The position numbers and the translations under genes are program-made. Below are positions 1 to 7,422 of a stretch of DNA of 64,000 nt, in pieces; position 1 is the first letter of the stretch; every line of letters begins with the position of its first letter. The stretch is from the NCBI RefSeq assembly GCF_004362865.1, contig NZ_SNYI01000002.1, positions 248,001 to 312,000 of the forward strand, in the 5' to 3' direction. Origin of the DNA: Zeaxanthinibacter enoshimensis. GTDB taxonomy: Bacteria; Bacteroidota; Bacteroidia; Flavobacteriales; Flavobacteriaceae. The notes beneath the pieces were generated by a model, which ran no database searches, was not told where the DNA came from, and saw only the letters and a program-made list of their open reading frames with translations.

Positions 1-101
1 TACTGTTCGTTTACCTTATTATACACCAGTATCAGATGTATCAGGGACCGACTTTCCAGGGCGATTGGTTTTTCCGTTTTAAGAATTTGTTCTACATTCA
101 T
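1..101 (-). CDS. MarR-like transcriptional regulator, N-terminal fragment (cut by window edge)
   Basis: Reading the reverse strand from the ATG at 101 gives 33 codons starting MNVEQILKTEKPIALE and then running off the window. This opening resembles the N-terminal helix of short winged-helix MarR-type regulators common in Flavobacteriaceae, but the DNA-binding domain lies outside the window. Support comes from the upstream DNA: a good Bacteroidota promoter and a perfect 12-bp palindrome lie 14-50 bp before the start, as expected for an autorepressing regulator. It is divergent from the thioredoxin-like gene at 231. The family call is inference from a short N-terminus; a small conserved protein of another family remains possible. 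Confidence 0.5.
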   Translation of the reverse strand, partial: MNVEQILKTEKPIALESRSLIHLILVYNKVNEQ

Positions 102-114
102 GTCAATACAACAA

Positions 115-153
115 TTGTATATACAAATGTAATACTTCAACGCTAATTGTCAA
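115..153 (-). promoter_or_regulatory. Promoter plus palindromic operator of the MarR-like gene
   Basis: On the minus strand TACATTTG (131-124) matches the Bacteroidota -7 consensus TAnnTTTG, and TTG (153-151) stands 19 nt upstream as a -33 element. A perfect palindrome, TTGTATATACAA (115-126), overlaps the last bases of the -7 box and the expected start point, 14 bp before the ATG at 101. That is where an autorepressor would block its own promoter. Binding has not been shown; this is pattern matching. Confidence 0.55.
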
Positions 154-230
154 GTGTCATCCCGATAAATTTTTGTTAAATTCTTATGGCAGTTGGAGTC
201 TATACTTAATTTTAAATAGAAAAGACACAG

Positions 231-866
231 ATGAAGATCACATTTACCTGGTTAGCTCTCTTGCTGGTATTGTCAGGTTGTAAGCCGGAGGCACAGAAAG
301 ACACCATGGATTTCTTAGAGACCAAACCTCCGAAGAACAGGGTGGAGGGAAAAGGTTTCAGTATCCCGGTATACGATTTTGAAGGCCTGGAATCGCTCCT
401 TCACCAAGACGATGAATATACCTATGTGATCAATTTCTGGGCGACCTGGTGCGCACCCTGTATTGCAGAACTGCCGTTTTTTGAAAGACTGGGAACGGCT
501 TACCAGGATGAAAAGGTCCGGGTGGTACTCGTAAACCTGGATATGGCTAAAATGTGGGAAACTCACCTGGTACCTTTCCTGGAAAAACGGGAAATGAGAT
601 CGTACGTCGTGGTCCTGCAAGACCCGAAGCAAAACAGCTGGATTCCTAAGGTGTACAAAGACTGGTCCGGGGCGATCCCTGCTACCTTGATCTACAACAG
701 CGGACTTCGCAAGTTTTACGAGAAACCTTTCAGTTATGAGGAATTGCAATCAGAGTTAAATAACTTCTTAAAAACTAAAACCCATGAGAATCCCGATCAC
801 ACTACTGACATTAGGAGTGGCACTCCTGGTACTGGCATTCAGCCCCCGGCAGCCGGAAACAGCTAA
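231..866 (+). CDS. TlpA-like thioredoxin-fold lipoprotein
   Basis: Predicted lipoprotein: hydrophobic segment MKITFTWLALLLVLSGC with an LSGC lipobox (Cys at residue 17), so it should sit in the periplasm or at the outer membrane. A thioredoxin fold follows, with active-site WCAPC (redox Cys 74 and 77) after FW-A-T. The cis-Pro region is GAIPATLIYN. The likely role is thiol-disulfide exchange or reduction of exported proteins. The frame continues past the end of the fold (about residue 183) into a 28-residue Pro/Gly/Thr-rich tail that overlaps the next gene by 83 nt in another frame. That tail reads the signal-peptide region of gene 784 and is probably not functional sequence; a stop (TAA 769-771) lies in the adjacent frame. 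No Bacteroidota promoter is obvious upstream. Confidence 0.85.
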   Translation: MKITFTWLALLLVLSGCKPEAQKDTMDFLETKPPKNRVEGKGFSIPVYDFEGLESLLHQDDEYTYVINFWATWCAPCIAELPFFERLGTAYQDEKVRVVLVNLDMAKMWETHLVPFLEKREMRSYVVVLQDPKQNSWIPKVYKDWSGAIPATLIYNSGLRKFYEKPFSYEELQSELNNFLKTKTHENPDHTTDIRSGTPGTGIQPPAAGNS

Positions 867-1401
867 AGGATATGCTGTTGGCGATGTTGCCACCGATTTT
901 GAATTAAGGAATATAGACGGCAATACCGTTTCCTTGTCTGATTACAAGGACGCCAAAGGATTCCTGGTGATTTTCACCTGCAATACCTGTCCTTATGCCG
1001 TAGCTTACGAAGACAGGATCATTGCCCTGGATAAGAAGTATAAGGAACTGGGGGTACCGGTCATTGCCATCAACCCCAATAATCCCAAAGTCCAGCCCGG
1101 TGACAGTTTTGAAAAAATGAAACAGCGTGCCCGGGAAAAGAACTTTACTTTTCCATACCTCCTGGATGAAGGTCAGGAAATATTTCCACAGTACGGCGCC
1201 CTAAGGACTCCGCATGTCTTCCTGCTCGAAAAACAGTCCCGCGGACCCGTCGTCAGATATATCGGTGCTATTGATGATAATTACGCCGATGCCGCCGAAG
1301 TAACCGAGCCCTATGTTGAAAATGCAGTAGATGCCATGCTTAAAGGGGAAGAGATCGCGGTGACCAATACCAGGGCCATTGGGTGCTCAATTAAAACCTG
1401 A
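784..1401 (+). CDS. Secreted redoxin-domain protein (AhpC/TSA-like thioredoxin fold)
   Basis: A 205-residue protein starting with a signal peptide (MRIPITLLTLGVALLVLAFS). The redoxin fold starts near residue 32 (GDVATDFELRNIDG). CNTC at residues 66-69 is the likely redox centre, in the context FTCNTCPYA. The cis-Pro equivalent is RTPHVFL. It belongs to the family often annotated as thioredoxin family or peroxiredoxin-like proteins in Flavobacteria; substrate unknown. Its ATG lies 83 nt inside the reading frame of the upstream TlpA-like gene, so the two thioredoxin-fold genes are almost surely co-transcribed and may act in the same periplasmic redox process (inference). Confidence 0.85.
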   Translation: MRIPITLLTLGVALLVLAFSPRQPETAKGYAVGDVATDFELRNIDGNTVSLSDYKDAKGFLVIFTCNTCPYAVAYEDRIIALDKKYKELGVPVIAINPNNPKVQPGDSFEKMKQRAREKNFTFPYLLDEGQEIFPQYGALRTPHVFLLEKQSRGPVVRYIGAIDDNYADAAEVTEPYVENAVDAMLKGEEIAVTNTRAIGCSIKT

Positions 1402-1446
1402 AACCTGAAATTTTCCTGAATATGGTATTTTCTGGTACCGGATATT

Positions 1447-1454
1447 TACTTTTG
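1447..1454 (+). promoter_or_regulatory. Possible -7 box upstream of the rhodanese gene
   Basis: TACTTTTG fits TAnnTTTG and ends 18 nt before the ATG at 1473. No convincing -33 TTG is present, so this is a moderate call. Confidence 0.4.
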
Positions 1455-1472
1455 TGAATTAAAATCTGAACT

Positions 1473-1784
1473 ATGGTCGATTTAACACAAGACGAATGGG
1501 TGTCTAAATTACAGGAGGATGATAATGCTGTAATCCTGGACGTCCGCACTGAAGAAGAAGTAGAGGAAGGATATATCCCTAACTCGATCAACATTGATAT
1601 CTACAAAGGACAGGAGTTTATAAACGAGCTTGATAAACTGGATAAGTCTAAGAATTACTACGTATACTGCAGATCCGGGAATCGCAGTGGCCAGGCCTGC
1701 GCCCTGATGAACAATATGGGATTCCAGGAGGCCTATAATCTTCTCGGTGGTTTTAATGAATGGGAAGGAGAGGTTGCCGAATAG
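1473..1784 (+). CDS. Rhodanese-like domain protein
   Basis: A single-domain rhodanese of 103 residues, the usual length for stand-alone GlpE/PspE-type proteins. It has no signal peptide and so is cytoplasmic. The active-site loop is YCRSGNRSGQA with catalytic Cys 66 followed by the CRSGNRS phosphate-cradle-like loop. The N-terminal part holds the ILDVRTEEE strand-turn typical of the fold, and the C-terminal part the LLGGFNEWEG signature. The expected chemistry is transfer of a sulfane sulfur through a Cys-persulfide; the physiological donor and acceptor are unknown. It is followed after 56 nt by the DUF2851 gene. Confidence 0.93.
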   Translation: MVDLTQDEWVSKLQEDDNAVILDVRTEEEVEEGYIPNSINIDIYKGQEFINELDKLDKSKNYYVYCRSGNRSGQACALMNNMGFQEAYNLLGGFNEWEGEVAE

Positions 1785-1840
1785 GTACCTATCCCGGGCA
1801 GCCATTCATCTAATACACAGGCCCACTGCATTTTTATTGC

Positions 1841-3142
1841 ATGCTCAGACCGTATTATACGGGCATGCGAGAAGATCTGTTACACTTTGTCTGGCAACAC
1901 CTTAAAATACCTTTAAGGTTAAAGACTACGGACGGGGCTCCCCTTCGTATCCTTTATCCTGGAGAGCTCAACAAGGGTTCCGGTCCTGATTTTTCTAATG
2001 CCCAGTTATTAATTGATAATATTCAATGGGCGGGCAATGTGGAAATGCACCTTCGGTCTTCGGATTGGTACTCCCACGGGCACCAGGACGACCCCAAATA
2101 TTCCAGGATAATTCTCCACGTGGTGTACGAGGATGATATGCCTGTCTTATCAGGGGACGGACAGCCGGTACCGACCCTGGAGCTGCATACTTACATTCCG
2201 CCCGGAATTATCGAGAGTTACCGGACCCTTCTATCTCGTAAAGAGAAAAGTTTTATCAATTGTGAGAAGCTGCTGCCAGCGATTCCTGAAGCTTTGCTTT
2301 CCTCGTGGATGGATGAATTATACCTGAGGAGGTTAAATTCGCAGTCACAGCATTTTGATCGATTCTACCGTGACAATGATAAGCACTGGGAACAAGTATT
2401 ATTCCAGGCTTTGATGAGGGTCTTTGGCTCCCGGAAAAACGGGGCTTTCTTTTCGGAAGTAGCTGGCCGGTTGAAATTTTCTGTTATCCGGAAGACCAGA
2501 ACATCTGCCCTGGGTCTAGAGGCGTTGTTATTCGGAATAGTGGGAATGCTGGGTAAGAGCCCGGGAACCGAATCATACTATTTTCAGCTGCAAAGAGAAT
2601 TTACCTTTCTTAAACGCAAGTACCGCCTGAGACCTCTTCCCGGCAGGAGCCCGGAATATTTCGGCCAGCGGCCCTCGAACTTCCCGACCATCCGGCTTTC
2701 GCAGCTCGCTATGTTGTATCTCAAAACTCCCGATTTATTCAGCAGGGTCATAGCGCTGAACTCGCTCCCGGAAGCATATACGTTATTCGGGGTCACTGCC
2801 TCGCCATACTGGAACACCCATTATGTCTTTGGAAGAACTACCCGTTATATTCCTAAAACGGTTAACAGGAAGTTTATCGATTTGATCATTCTGAATGCCG
2901 TCCTCCCGTTAAAGTTGTCTTTTGCGAGACAGCGGGGGGAGCATATTCATTCTCAATTGTTAGATCTTACCCGGCAGATCAAGGCCGAGAGCAACGGGGT
3001 GATAGACAATTTTAAAAGCCTGGGAATTAAGCCTGATCATGCGCAGCAAAGCCAGGCATTATTAGAGCTCTATACAAATTACTGCAGCAGGCACCAATGC
3101 CTCAGTTGCGCAGTGGGGAGACAATTATTGAATCAAATATAG
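1841..3142 (+). CDS. DUF2851 family protein
   Basis: A cytoplasmic protein of 433 residues matching the DUF2851 family, widespread in Bacteroidota and of unknown function. Recognisable family features are an N-terminal EDLLHFVWQ, then PGELNKGSGPDFSNA and WAGNVEMHLRSSDWYSHGH with its His-rich end, and a C-terminal Cys cluster (CSRHQCLSCAVG) that could bind a metal. Two ATGs are possible: 1841, and 1865 (MREDLLHF...), which is where family members usually begin; the true start is uncertain by 8 residues. The stop codon abuts the -7 box of the downstream PspC gene. Confidence 0.88.
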   Translation: MLRPYYTGMREDLLHFVWQHLKIPLRLKTTDGAPLRILYPGELNKGSGPDFSNAQLLIDNIQWAGNVEMHLRSSDWYSHGHQDDPKYSRIILHVVYEDDMPVLSGDGQPVPTLELHTYIPPGIIESYRTLLSRKEKSFINCEKLLPAIPEALLSSWMDELYLRRLNSQSQHFDRFYRDNDKHWEQVLFQALMRVFGSRKNGAFFSEVAGRLKFSVIRKTRTSALGLEALLFGIVGMLGKSPGTESYYFQLQREFTFLKRKYRLRPLPGRSPEYFGQRPSNFPTIRLSQLAMLYLKTPDLFSRVIALNSLPEAYTLFGVTASPYWNTHYVFGRTTRYIPKTVNRKFIDLIILNAVLPLKLSFARQRGEHIHSQLLDLTRQIKAESNGVIDNFKSLGIKPDHAQQSQALLELYTNYCSRHQCLSCAVGRQLLNQI

Positions 3143-3150
3143 TATTTTTG
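3143..3150 (+). promoter_or_regulatory. -7 box placed 4 nt before the PspC-gene ATG
   Basis: TATTTTTG is a full match to TAnnTTTG, directly after the DUF2851 stop codon and ending 4 nt before the ATG at 3155. Transcripts from it would be leaderless or nearly so. No clear -33 TTG is seen at the expected distance, which lowers confidence. Confidence 0.4.
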
Positions 3151-3154
3151 ACCT

Positions 3155-3382
3155 ATGAACGTATTCTACCAACTGCTGTACTTTTTCCAGAAACGCGGGT
3201 ATGCTGTTTGCGGTCGTATTGCAGAACGACTGGGAATCCGCGCCAGGGTAGTGCGTACCTCGTTTATCTATCTTACTTTCGTTACCTTGGGGTTCGGGTT
3301 TGCCCTCTATCTTTTCCTTGCTTTCTGGTTGAGGATTAAGGATCTCATATATACCAAACGAACATCTGTTTTTGACCTTTAA
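3155..3382 (+). CDS. PspC domain small membrane protein
   Basis: A 75-residue protein with the PspC-type layout: an N-terminal amphipathic stretch (YQLLYFFQKRGYAVCGRIAERLGI), then RVVRTSFIYLTFVTLGFGFALYLFLAFWL, one long hydrophobic segment crossing the membrane (about residues 37-60), and a short basic tail. PspC domains belong to the phage-shock / envelope-stress network, but stand-alone copies in Flavobacteria have no assigned role. It sits between DUF2851 and the potassium channel, 3 nt before the latter, so the two are likely co-expressed. Confidence 0.85.
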   Translation: MNVFYQLLYFFQKRGYAVCGRIAERLGIRARVVRTSFIYLTFVTLGFGFALYLFLAFWLRIKDLIYTKRTSVFDL

Positions 3383-3385
3383 TAA

Positions 3386-4393
3386 ATGATCAGACTTTTC
3401 CGTTCCAAAATTCTCCTGTCCCTGACCCTGGTGCTGTCAGTGCTGATCATTGGAGTATTTGGTTACCGGTTCCTGGCTGATTTTACCTGGCTTGATGCCT
3501 TGTACATGACTATTATCACGGTCACTACCGTGGGATATGCTGAGGTTCAGCCGCTGGATACTAATGCAAAGATATTTACGATCATCCTTATCACAGCGAG
3601 TGTCTTTATTATAGCCTTTGCCTTATCGATTATAACAGAATACCTGCTGAGCAGAAATTCCTTGCAACTATTAAAGAAGAAGAAAGTGGAGAACATGATC
3701 AACACCCTGGATAAACACGTGATCGTATGCGGATACGGGCGCAACGGGATGCAGGCCGTCGAAAGACTCAGGGCCTACAAGAAACCTTTTGTAATCATAG
3801 AAAAGGATCGGGAAGTAATCGAGAAATTCGAAGAGGATCTCCTCTTTGTCGAAGGAGACGCCAACGAGGATGAAACACTTAAAGAGGCCGGGATTCACCG
3901 GGCCCAGTACCTGATCTCTGCTTTGCCCGATGATGCCGCCAACCTGTTTGTCGTGCTTTCTGCGCGCCAGCTGAATAAATCACTTTTTATCATCAGCCGG
4001 GCCTCTCATATCACCACGCAGAAAAAATTATTGCTGGCCGGCGCGGATAAGGTGATCATGCCTGATAAAATTGGCGGGGATCACATGGCCTCACTGGTGG
4101 TTATCCCTGACCTTATCACTTTTATGGACCAGTTGTCAATTGAAGGGGAACACACAACAAACTTAGAGGAAGTAGCTATAGAGGATTTTGACAGTGAATT
4201 GAATAACAGTTCCCTTCGCGACCTGGACCTGCGGAAGAAAACGGGCTGTACCATTATAGGGTATATCACTCCGGACGGTGACTATATCATAAATCCCGAG
4301 GCTGACCTGGAGCTGGAGCCCAGGAGCAAGGTAATCGTCCTGGGAAGACCTGAACAGATACGGAAACTGAACCAAATGTTCAATATTACATAG
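3386..4393 (+). CDS. Two-TM potassium channel with RCK (TrkA-N and TrkA-C) domains
   Basis: A 335-residue inner-membrane channel of the MthK/Kch type. TM1 is about residues 8-28, the pore loop carries the selectivity filter TTVGYAE (Thr48, Val49, Gly50, Tyr51), and TM2 is about residues 60-85. A cytoplasmic RCK domain follows, with Rossmann motif VIVCGYGRNGMQA (about residues 111-123), then EKDREV and EGDANEDETLKEAGI typical of TrkA-N nucleotide or ion binding. The C-terminal third (about residue 245 on) is a TrkA-C domain ending SKVIVLGRPEQI. Its role is potassium flux gated by a ligand bound at the RCK ring; the ligand cannot be read from the sequence. Confidence 0.93.
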   Translation: MIRLFRSKILLSLTLVLSVLIIGVFGYRFLADFTWLDALYMTIITVTTVGYAEVQPLDTNAKIFTIILITASVFIIAFALSIITEYLLSRNSLQLLKKKKVENMINTLDKHVIVCGYGRNGMQAVERLRAYKKPFVIIEKDREVIEKFEEDLLFVEGDANEDETLKEAGIHRAQYLISALPDDAANLFVVLSARQLNKSLFIISRASHITTQKKLLLAGADKVIMPDKIGGDHMASLVVIPDLITFMDQLSIEGEHTTNLEEVAIEDFDSELNNSSLRDLDLRKKTGCTIIGYITPDGDYIINPEADLELEPRSKVIVLGRPEQIRKLNQMFNIT

Positions 4394-4481
4394 GTCCTTT
4401 AGGAAATAATATTTTTTTGAAACCAATTATTTTAGGATATTGTGCGCCATTATTGCGCATATCCAACTAAATACGACATAC

Positions 4482-6557
4482 ATGAAATATTGCCTGACTA
4501 TTCTTTCATTCCTGTTAGCCTTTGCAATGCAATCGCAAGAACTCGAGGTAAATGCGAAGATCGCCAACCCATCCAACACGCTGAATGATGGGGTCGTTAC
4601 TCTCGACGTCACAGGGGGGACTCCACCATACACCTATAAGTGGAGTAACCAGGAAACACCGCTCGATTCTCCCAGAGCAACAGGCCTGATAGAAGGTATA
4701 GAGTATACAGTAACCATTACGGACAGTGCAGGAAACAGTGTTACCAAAGAATACAAGGTAGAGACCGAAGCCATTACGGAGGTCTTTAACGGGGTTATGA
4801 CCCCCGCGGTAAACGGTCTGGGTTCAGTACTGTTCTGGGATCCTTTTGCGGCTATCGGGATCTATGACCCTATAGCATATGCTGATGTTAAACTTATCCC
4901 GATTCCCGGGTGGACCTCAGATGTACAGAATAAGTATATCCTGAAAAAATGGCTTAAGCCGGAAAATTCACAGGTTCGTAAGGGAGAGGAGATCGCGGTG
5001 ATCTCCATGAACGACGGTCCGGACGAAACCATCGTTGCCCCTGTTGACGGATCCCTGAAATACCTGGTAAAGGGCGGAGGTGTGATCTACAATTCTGATA
5101 ACCCCGAACACATTATAGAACAAGGTGCTCATTACCTGGCAGAAATAGAATACGCGGAACCGGTTGCGCTTACGCACCCTAACGGTGATCCTGTAACCAA
5201 GGATATTCCGTTTATCGTTATCTGGCTCGTTCTGGGAGCTGCATTCTTCACCATCCGCATGGGATTCATTAACATCCGTGGTTTTAAGCACTCTATAGAC
5301 CTGGCCAGGGGTAAGTATGATGATCCTAATGCACCGGGACAGGTTACTCACTTCCAGGCACTGGCAACTGCAGTATCCGGTACTGTCGGACTTGGAAATA
5401 TAGCCGGGGTTGCGGTAGCAGTTTCCCTTGGGGGAGCTGGGGCGACCTTCTGGATGATCGTCTGTGGTCTGCTGGGAATGTCTTCAAAATTCGTCGAATG
5501 TACCCTTGGGGTAAAATACCGTGATATTCTGCCTGACGGACGTGTATTCGGGGGGCCGATGAACTACCTGCGTTACGGCCTTGAAAAACGTAATATGGGT
5601 GGTTTTGGTAAAGTACTGGCCGGGGTCTTTGCTGTCCTCGCAGTAGGAGCCTCTTTCGGGGGTGGAAATATGTTCCAGGCGAACCAGTCCTTTGAACAGC
5701 TGGCCAGCCAGTTCCCTGTTCTTGAAGGAAATGGATTCTGGTTTGGTATCGCTACTGCCATTCTCGTGGGAGTCGTGATCATCGGTGGTATTAAGAGTAT
5801 TGCTAAGGTAACAGGTCGGGTCGTGCCTATCATGGCTTCGGTCTATGTCCTTGCTGCATTGGCAGTGATCATCGTAAATATTGAAAATATTGGTCCTGCT
5901 TTTTCTGCGATCGTAGAAGGAGCATTTAATCCCAGTGCCCTTAAAGGGGGTGTGATCGGGGTATTGGTGGTCGGTTTCCAGCGCGCTGCTTTCTCCAACG
6001 AAGCAGGTGTGGGTTCTGCCGCTATTGCGCATAGTACGGCAAAGACCAACAACCCTCCATCAGAAGGGTTTGTAGCCCTTCTAGAACCTTTTATCGATAC
6101 TGTAGTGGTTTGTACCCTGACTGCCCTTGTACTGATCTTCACCGGGATGCACGAGGTAGAAGGGATGGCTGGTGCGCAACTTACTTCTGATGCATTCGGA
6201 AGTGTGATTTCCTGGTTCCCTTATGTACTGGGTGTCGCGGTATTCCTTTTCGCATTCTCTACCATGATCTCCTGGTCATACTACGGGATGCGGGCCTGGA
6301 CTTACTTATTCGGTAAGAGCCAGAAATCCGAAATGATCTACAAGATGTTCTTCCTCATCTTTGTTGTAGTCGGGGCGTCCATCAGTCTTGGAGCCGTACT
6401 CGATTTCTCTGATATGATGATCCTTGCGATGTCTTTCCCAAATATTATCGGGCTTTATATCATGTCCGGGGAAGTGAAGGGAGACCTGAAAGATTACCTG
6501 AAAAAATTAAAGGCCAACACCTTGTTCAAATCCCAGAAGAAAGGCAAGGCGGCGTAA
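4482..6557 (+). CDS. Sodium:alanine/glycine symporter (AGCS) with SprB-like and lipoyl-like periplasmic N-terminus
   Basis: About 691 residues from the ATG at 4482. That start is chosen because a signal peptide ([19 protein letters not shown]) begins there; a TTG at 4440 adds only unlikely sequence. After the signal come a SprB-type repeat ([16 protein letters not shown], about residues 45-95) and a hammerhead/lipoyl-like stretch ([14 protein letters not shown] ... [17 protein letters not shown], about residues 165-205) that lacks the usual modified-Lys motif. The AGCS transporter body follows from about residue 240: [16 protein letters not shown], then [20 protein letters not shown], the sodium-symporter signature. 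The core family is normally about 450-550 residues, so about 200 are extra. It should carry out Na+-coupled uptake of Ala or Gly. An intrinsic terminator lies just beyond the gene. Confidence 0.9.
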   Translation: MKYCLTILSFLLAFAMQSQELEVNAKIANPSNTLNDGVVTLDVTGGTPPYTYKWSNQETPLDSPRATGLIEGIEYTVTITDSAGNSVTKEYKVETEAITEVFNGVMTPAVNGLGSVLFWDPFAAIGIYDPIAYADVKLIPIPGWTSDVQNKYILKKWLKPENSQVRKGEEIAVISMNDGPDETIVAPVDGSLKYLVKGGGVIYNSDNPEHIIEQGAHYLAEIEYAEPVALTHPNGDPVTKDIPFIVIWLVLGAAFFTIRMGFINIRGFKHSIDLARGKYDDPNAPGQVTHFQALATAVSGTVGLGNIAGVAVAVSLGGAGATFWMIVCGLLGMSSKFVECTLGVKYRDILPDGRVFGGPMNYLRYGLEKRNMGGFGKVLAGVFAVLAVGASFGGGNMFQANQSFEQLASQFPVLEGNGFWFGIATAILVGVVIIGGIKSIAKVTGRVVPIMASVYVLAALAVIIVNIENIGPAFSAIVEGAFNPSALKGGVIGVLVVGFQRAAFSNEAGVGSAAIAHSTAKTNNPPSEGFVALLEPFIDTVVVCTLTALVLIFTGMHEVEGMAGAQLTSDAFGSVISWFPYVLGVAVFLFAFSTMISWSYYGMRAWTYLFGKSQKSEMIYKMFFLIFVVVGASISLGAVLDFSDMMILAMSFPNIIGLYIMSGEVKGDLKDYLKKLKANTLFKSQKKGKAA

Positions 6558-6569
6558 AGACCGGAAACA

Positions 6570-7409
6570 TTGAAAACGAAGAAACCCCACCTGGTTCTCT
6601 CCAAAAGAGAACGAAGTGGGGTTTTTTTCTTACTCCTCTTTGTTCTCCTCTTCCTGTGTGTAAAGTGGTGGATCCTTAAAGGAGTTCAGCCGGAAGATTC
6701 GTTCTACCTGGACGAGGAACTACAGGTCCGTCACGATTCGCTGGTCGCTACCCGGGAAGCGGCTAGAGACACTATATATCCCTTTAATCCCAATTACCTG
6801 GATGATTCAAAGGGGTACAGGCTTGGTCTCAGCCCCGGGCAGCTGGACAGCCTGTATGCTTACAGGCAGAAGGGTCTGTATATGCGTTCGGTTCGGGACT
6901 TCGCAAGGGTAACCGGGGTGCCCGACTCGCTCCTCCAGCAGATATCCCCGTATTTCAGCTTTCCTGTATTTTCAAAACCGCGGTCCGTGAGTAATGTCGG
7001 TTCCCCGGCAGCCGTTCGCGACATCAATAAAGCCACTGCAGATGAGCTTCAGCAGGTCCGGGGGATCGGTCCTGTGCTCTCATCCCGTATAGTAAGGTTC
7101 AGGGACGCCCTGGGAGGCTTCCTTGTAGACGAACAGCTCTACGAGGTATACGGACTGGATTCGCTTATCGTGCGCCTTGTCCTGGAGAAATTCAGGATTA
7201 CCGAGGCGCCAGAGATTGCGAAAATCAATCTTAACACGGCCACGGTTGACGAACTCGCTGCCCTGGTATACATTCCTTATGGCCTGGCATGGGAAATCGT
7301 GAGATACCGGGAACGCGTCGGGAAAATCCGTGCGCTGGACGAATTAACTCAATTAGAAGACTTTCCGTCAGATAAAATCGACAGAATTGGGTTATATTTG
7401 TTCCTCTAA
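6570..7409 (+). CDS. Membrane-anchored helix-hairpin-helix (ComEA-like) protein
   Basis: A 279-residue protein with one N-terminal TM segment (VFFLLLFVLLFLCVKWW, about residues 18-34) and two or more helix-hairpin-helix modules: INKATADELQQVRGIGPVLS (about 152-172) and INLNTATVDELAALVYIPYG (about 217-240). An earlier degenerate HHH lies around residues 85-120. ComEA-like HHH repeats bind double-stranded DNA without sequence specificity, so a role in DNA uptake or envelope-associated DNA binding is plausible but unproven. The start is a TTG at 6570; no ATG lies between it and the TM segment. Codons 5-20 coincide with a strong intrinsic terminator of the upstream gene, so how full-length mRNA is made is an open question. 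Confidence 0.8.
   Translation: MKTKKPHLVLSKRERSGVFFLLLFVLLFLCVKWWILKGVQPEDSFYLDEELQVRHDSLVATREAARDTIYPFNPNYLDDSKGYRLGLSPGQLDSLYAYRQKGLYMRSVRDFARVTGVPDSLLQQISPYFSFPVFSKPRSVSNVGSPAAVRDINKATADELQQVRGIGPVLSSRIVRFRDALGGFLVDEQLYEVYGLDSLIVRLVLEKFRITEAPEIAKINLNTATVDELAALVYIPYGLAWEIVRYRERVGKIRALDELTQLEDFPSDKIDRIGLYLFL
6582..6628 (+). terminator. Intrinsic terminator of the AGCS gene, inside the next ORF
   Basis: AAACCCCAC (6582-6590) pairs with GTGGGGTTT (6616-6624), and an inner stem GTTCTCT (6594-6600) pairs with AGAGAAC (6606-6612). The loop is 5 nt, with a 3x3 internal loop between the stems, and seven T residues (6622-6628) follow. It begins 25 nt after the AGCS stop and lies within codons 5-20 of the helix-hairpin-helix ORF. 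Confidence 0.85.
7393..7400 (+). promoter_or_regulatory. Possible -7 box of the acyl-CoA dehydrogenase gene
   Basis: TATATTTG matches TAnnTTTG, within the last codons of the upstream HHH gene, 22 nt before the ATG at 7423. No strong -33 TTG is seen. Confidence 0.4.
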
Positions 7410-7422
7410 AAAAATTGCATAA

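Noticed and set aside
4440-4468. Imperfect GCGC hairpin (TGTGCGC/GCGCATA) before the symporter start
   Set aside because: Short, imperfect and with no known riboswitch fold or conserved aptamer; insufficient to call a regulatory RNA.
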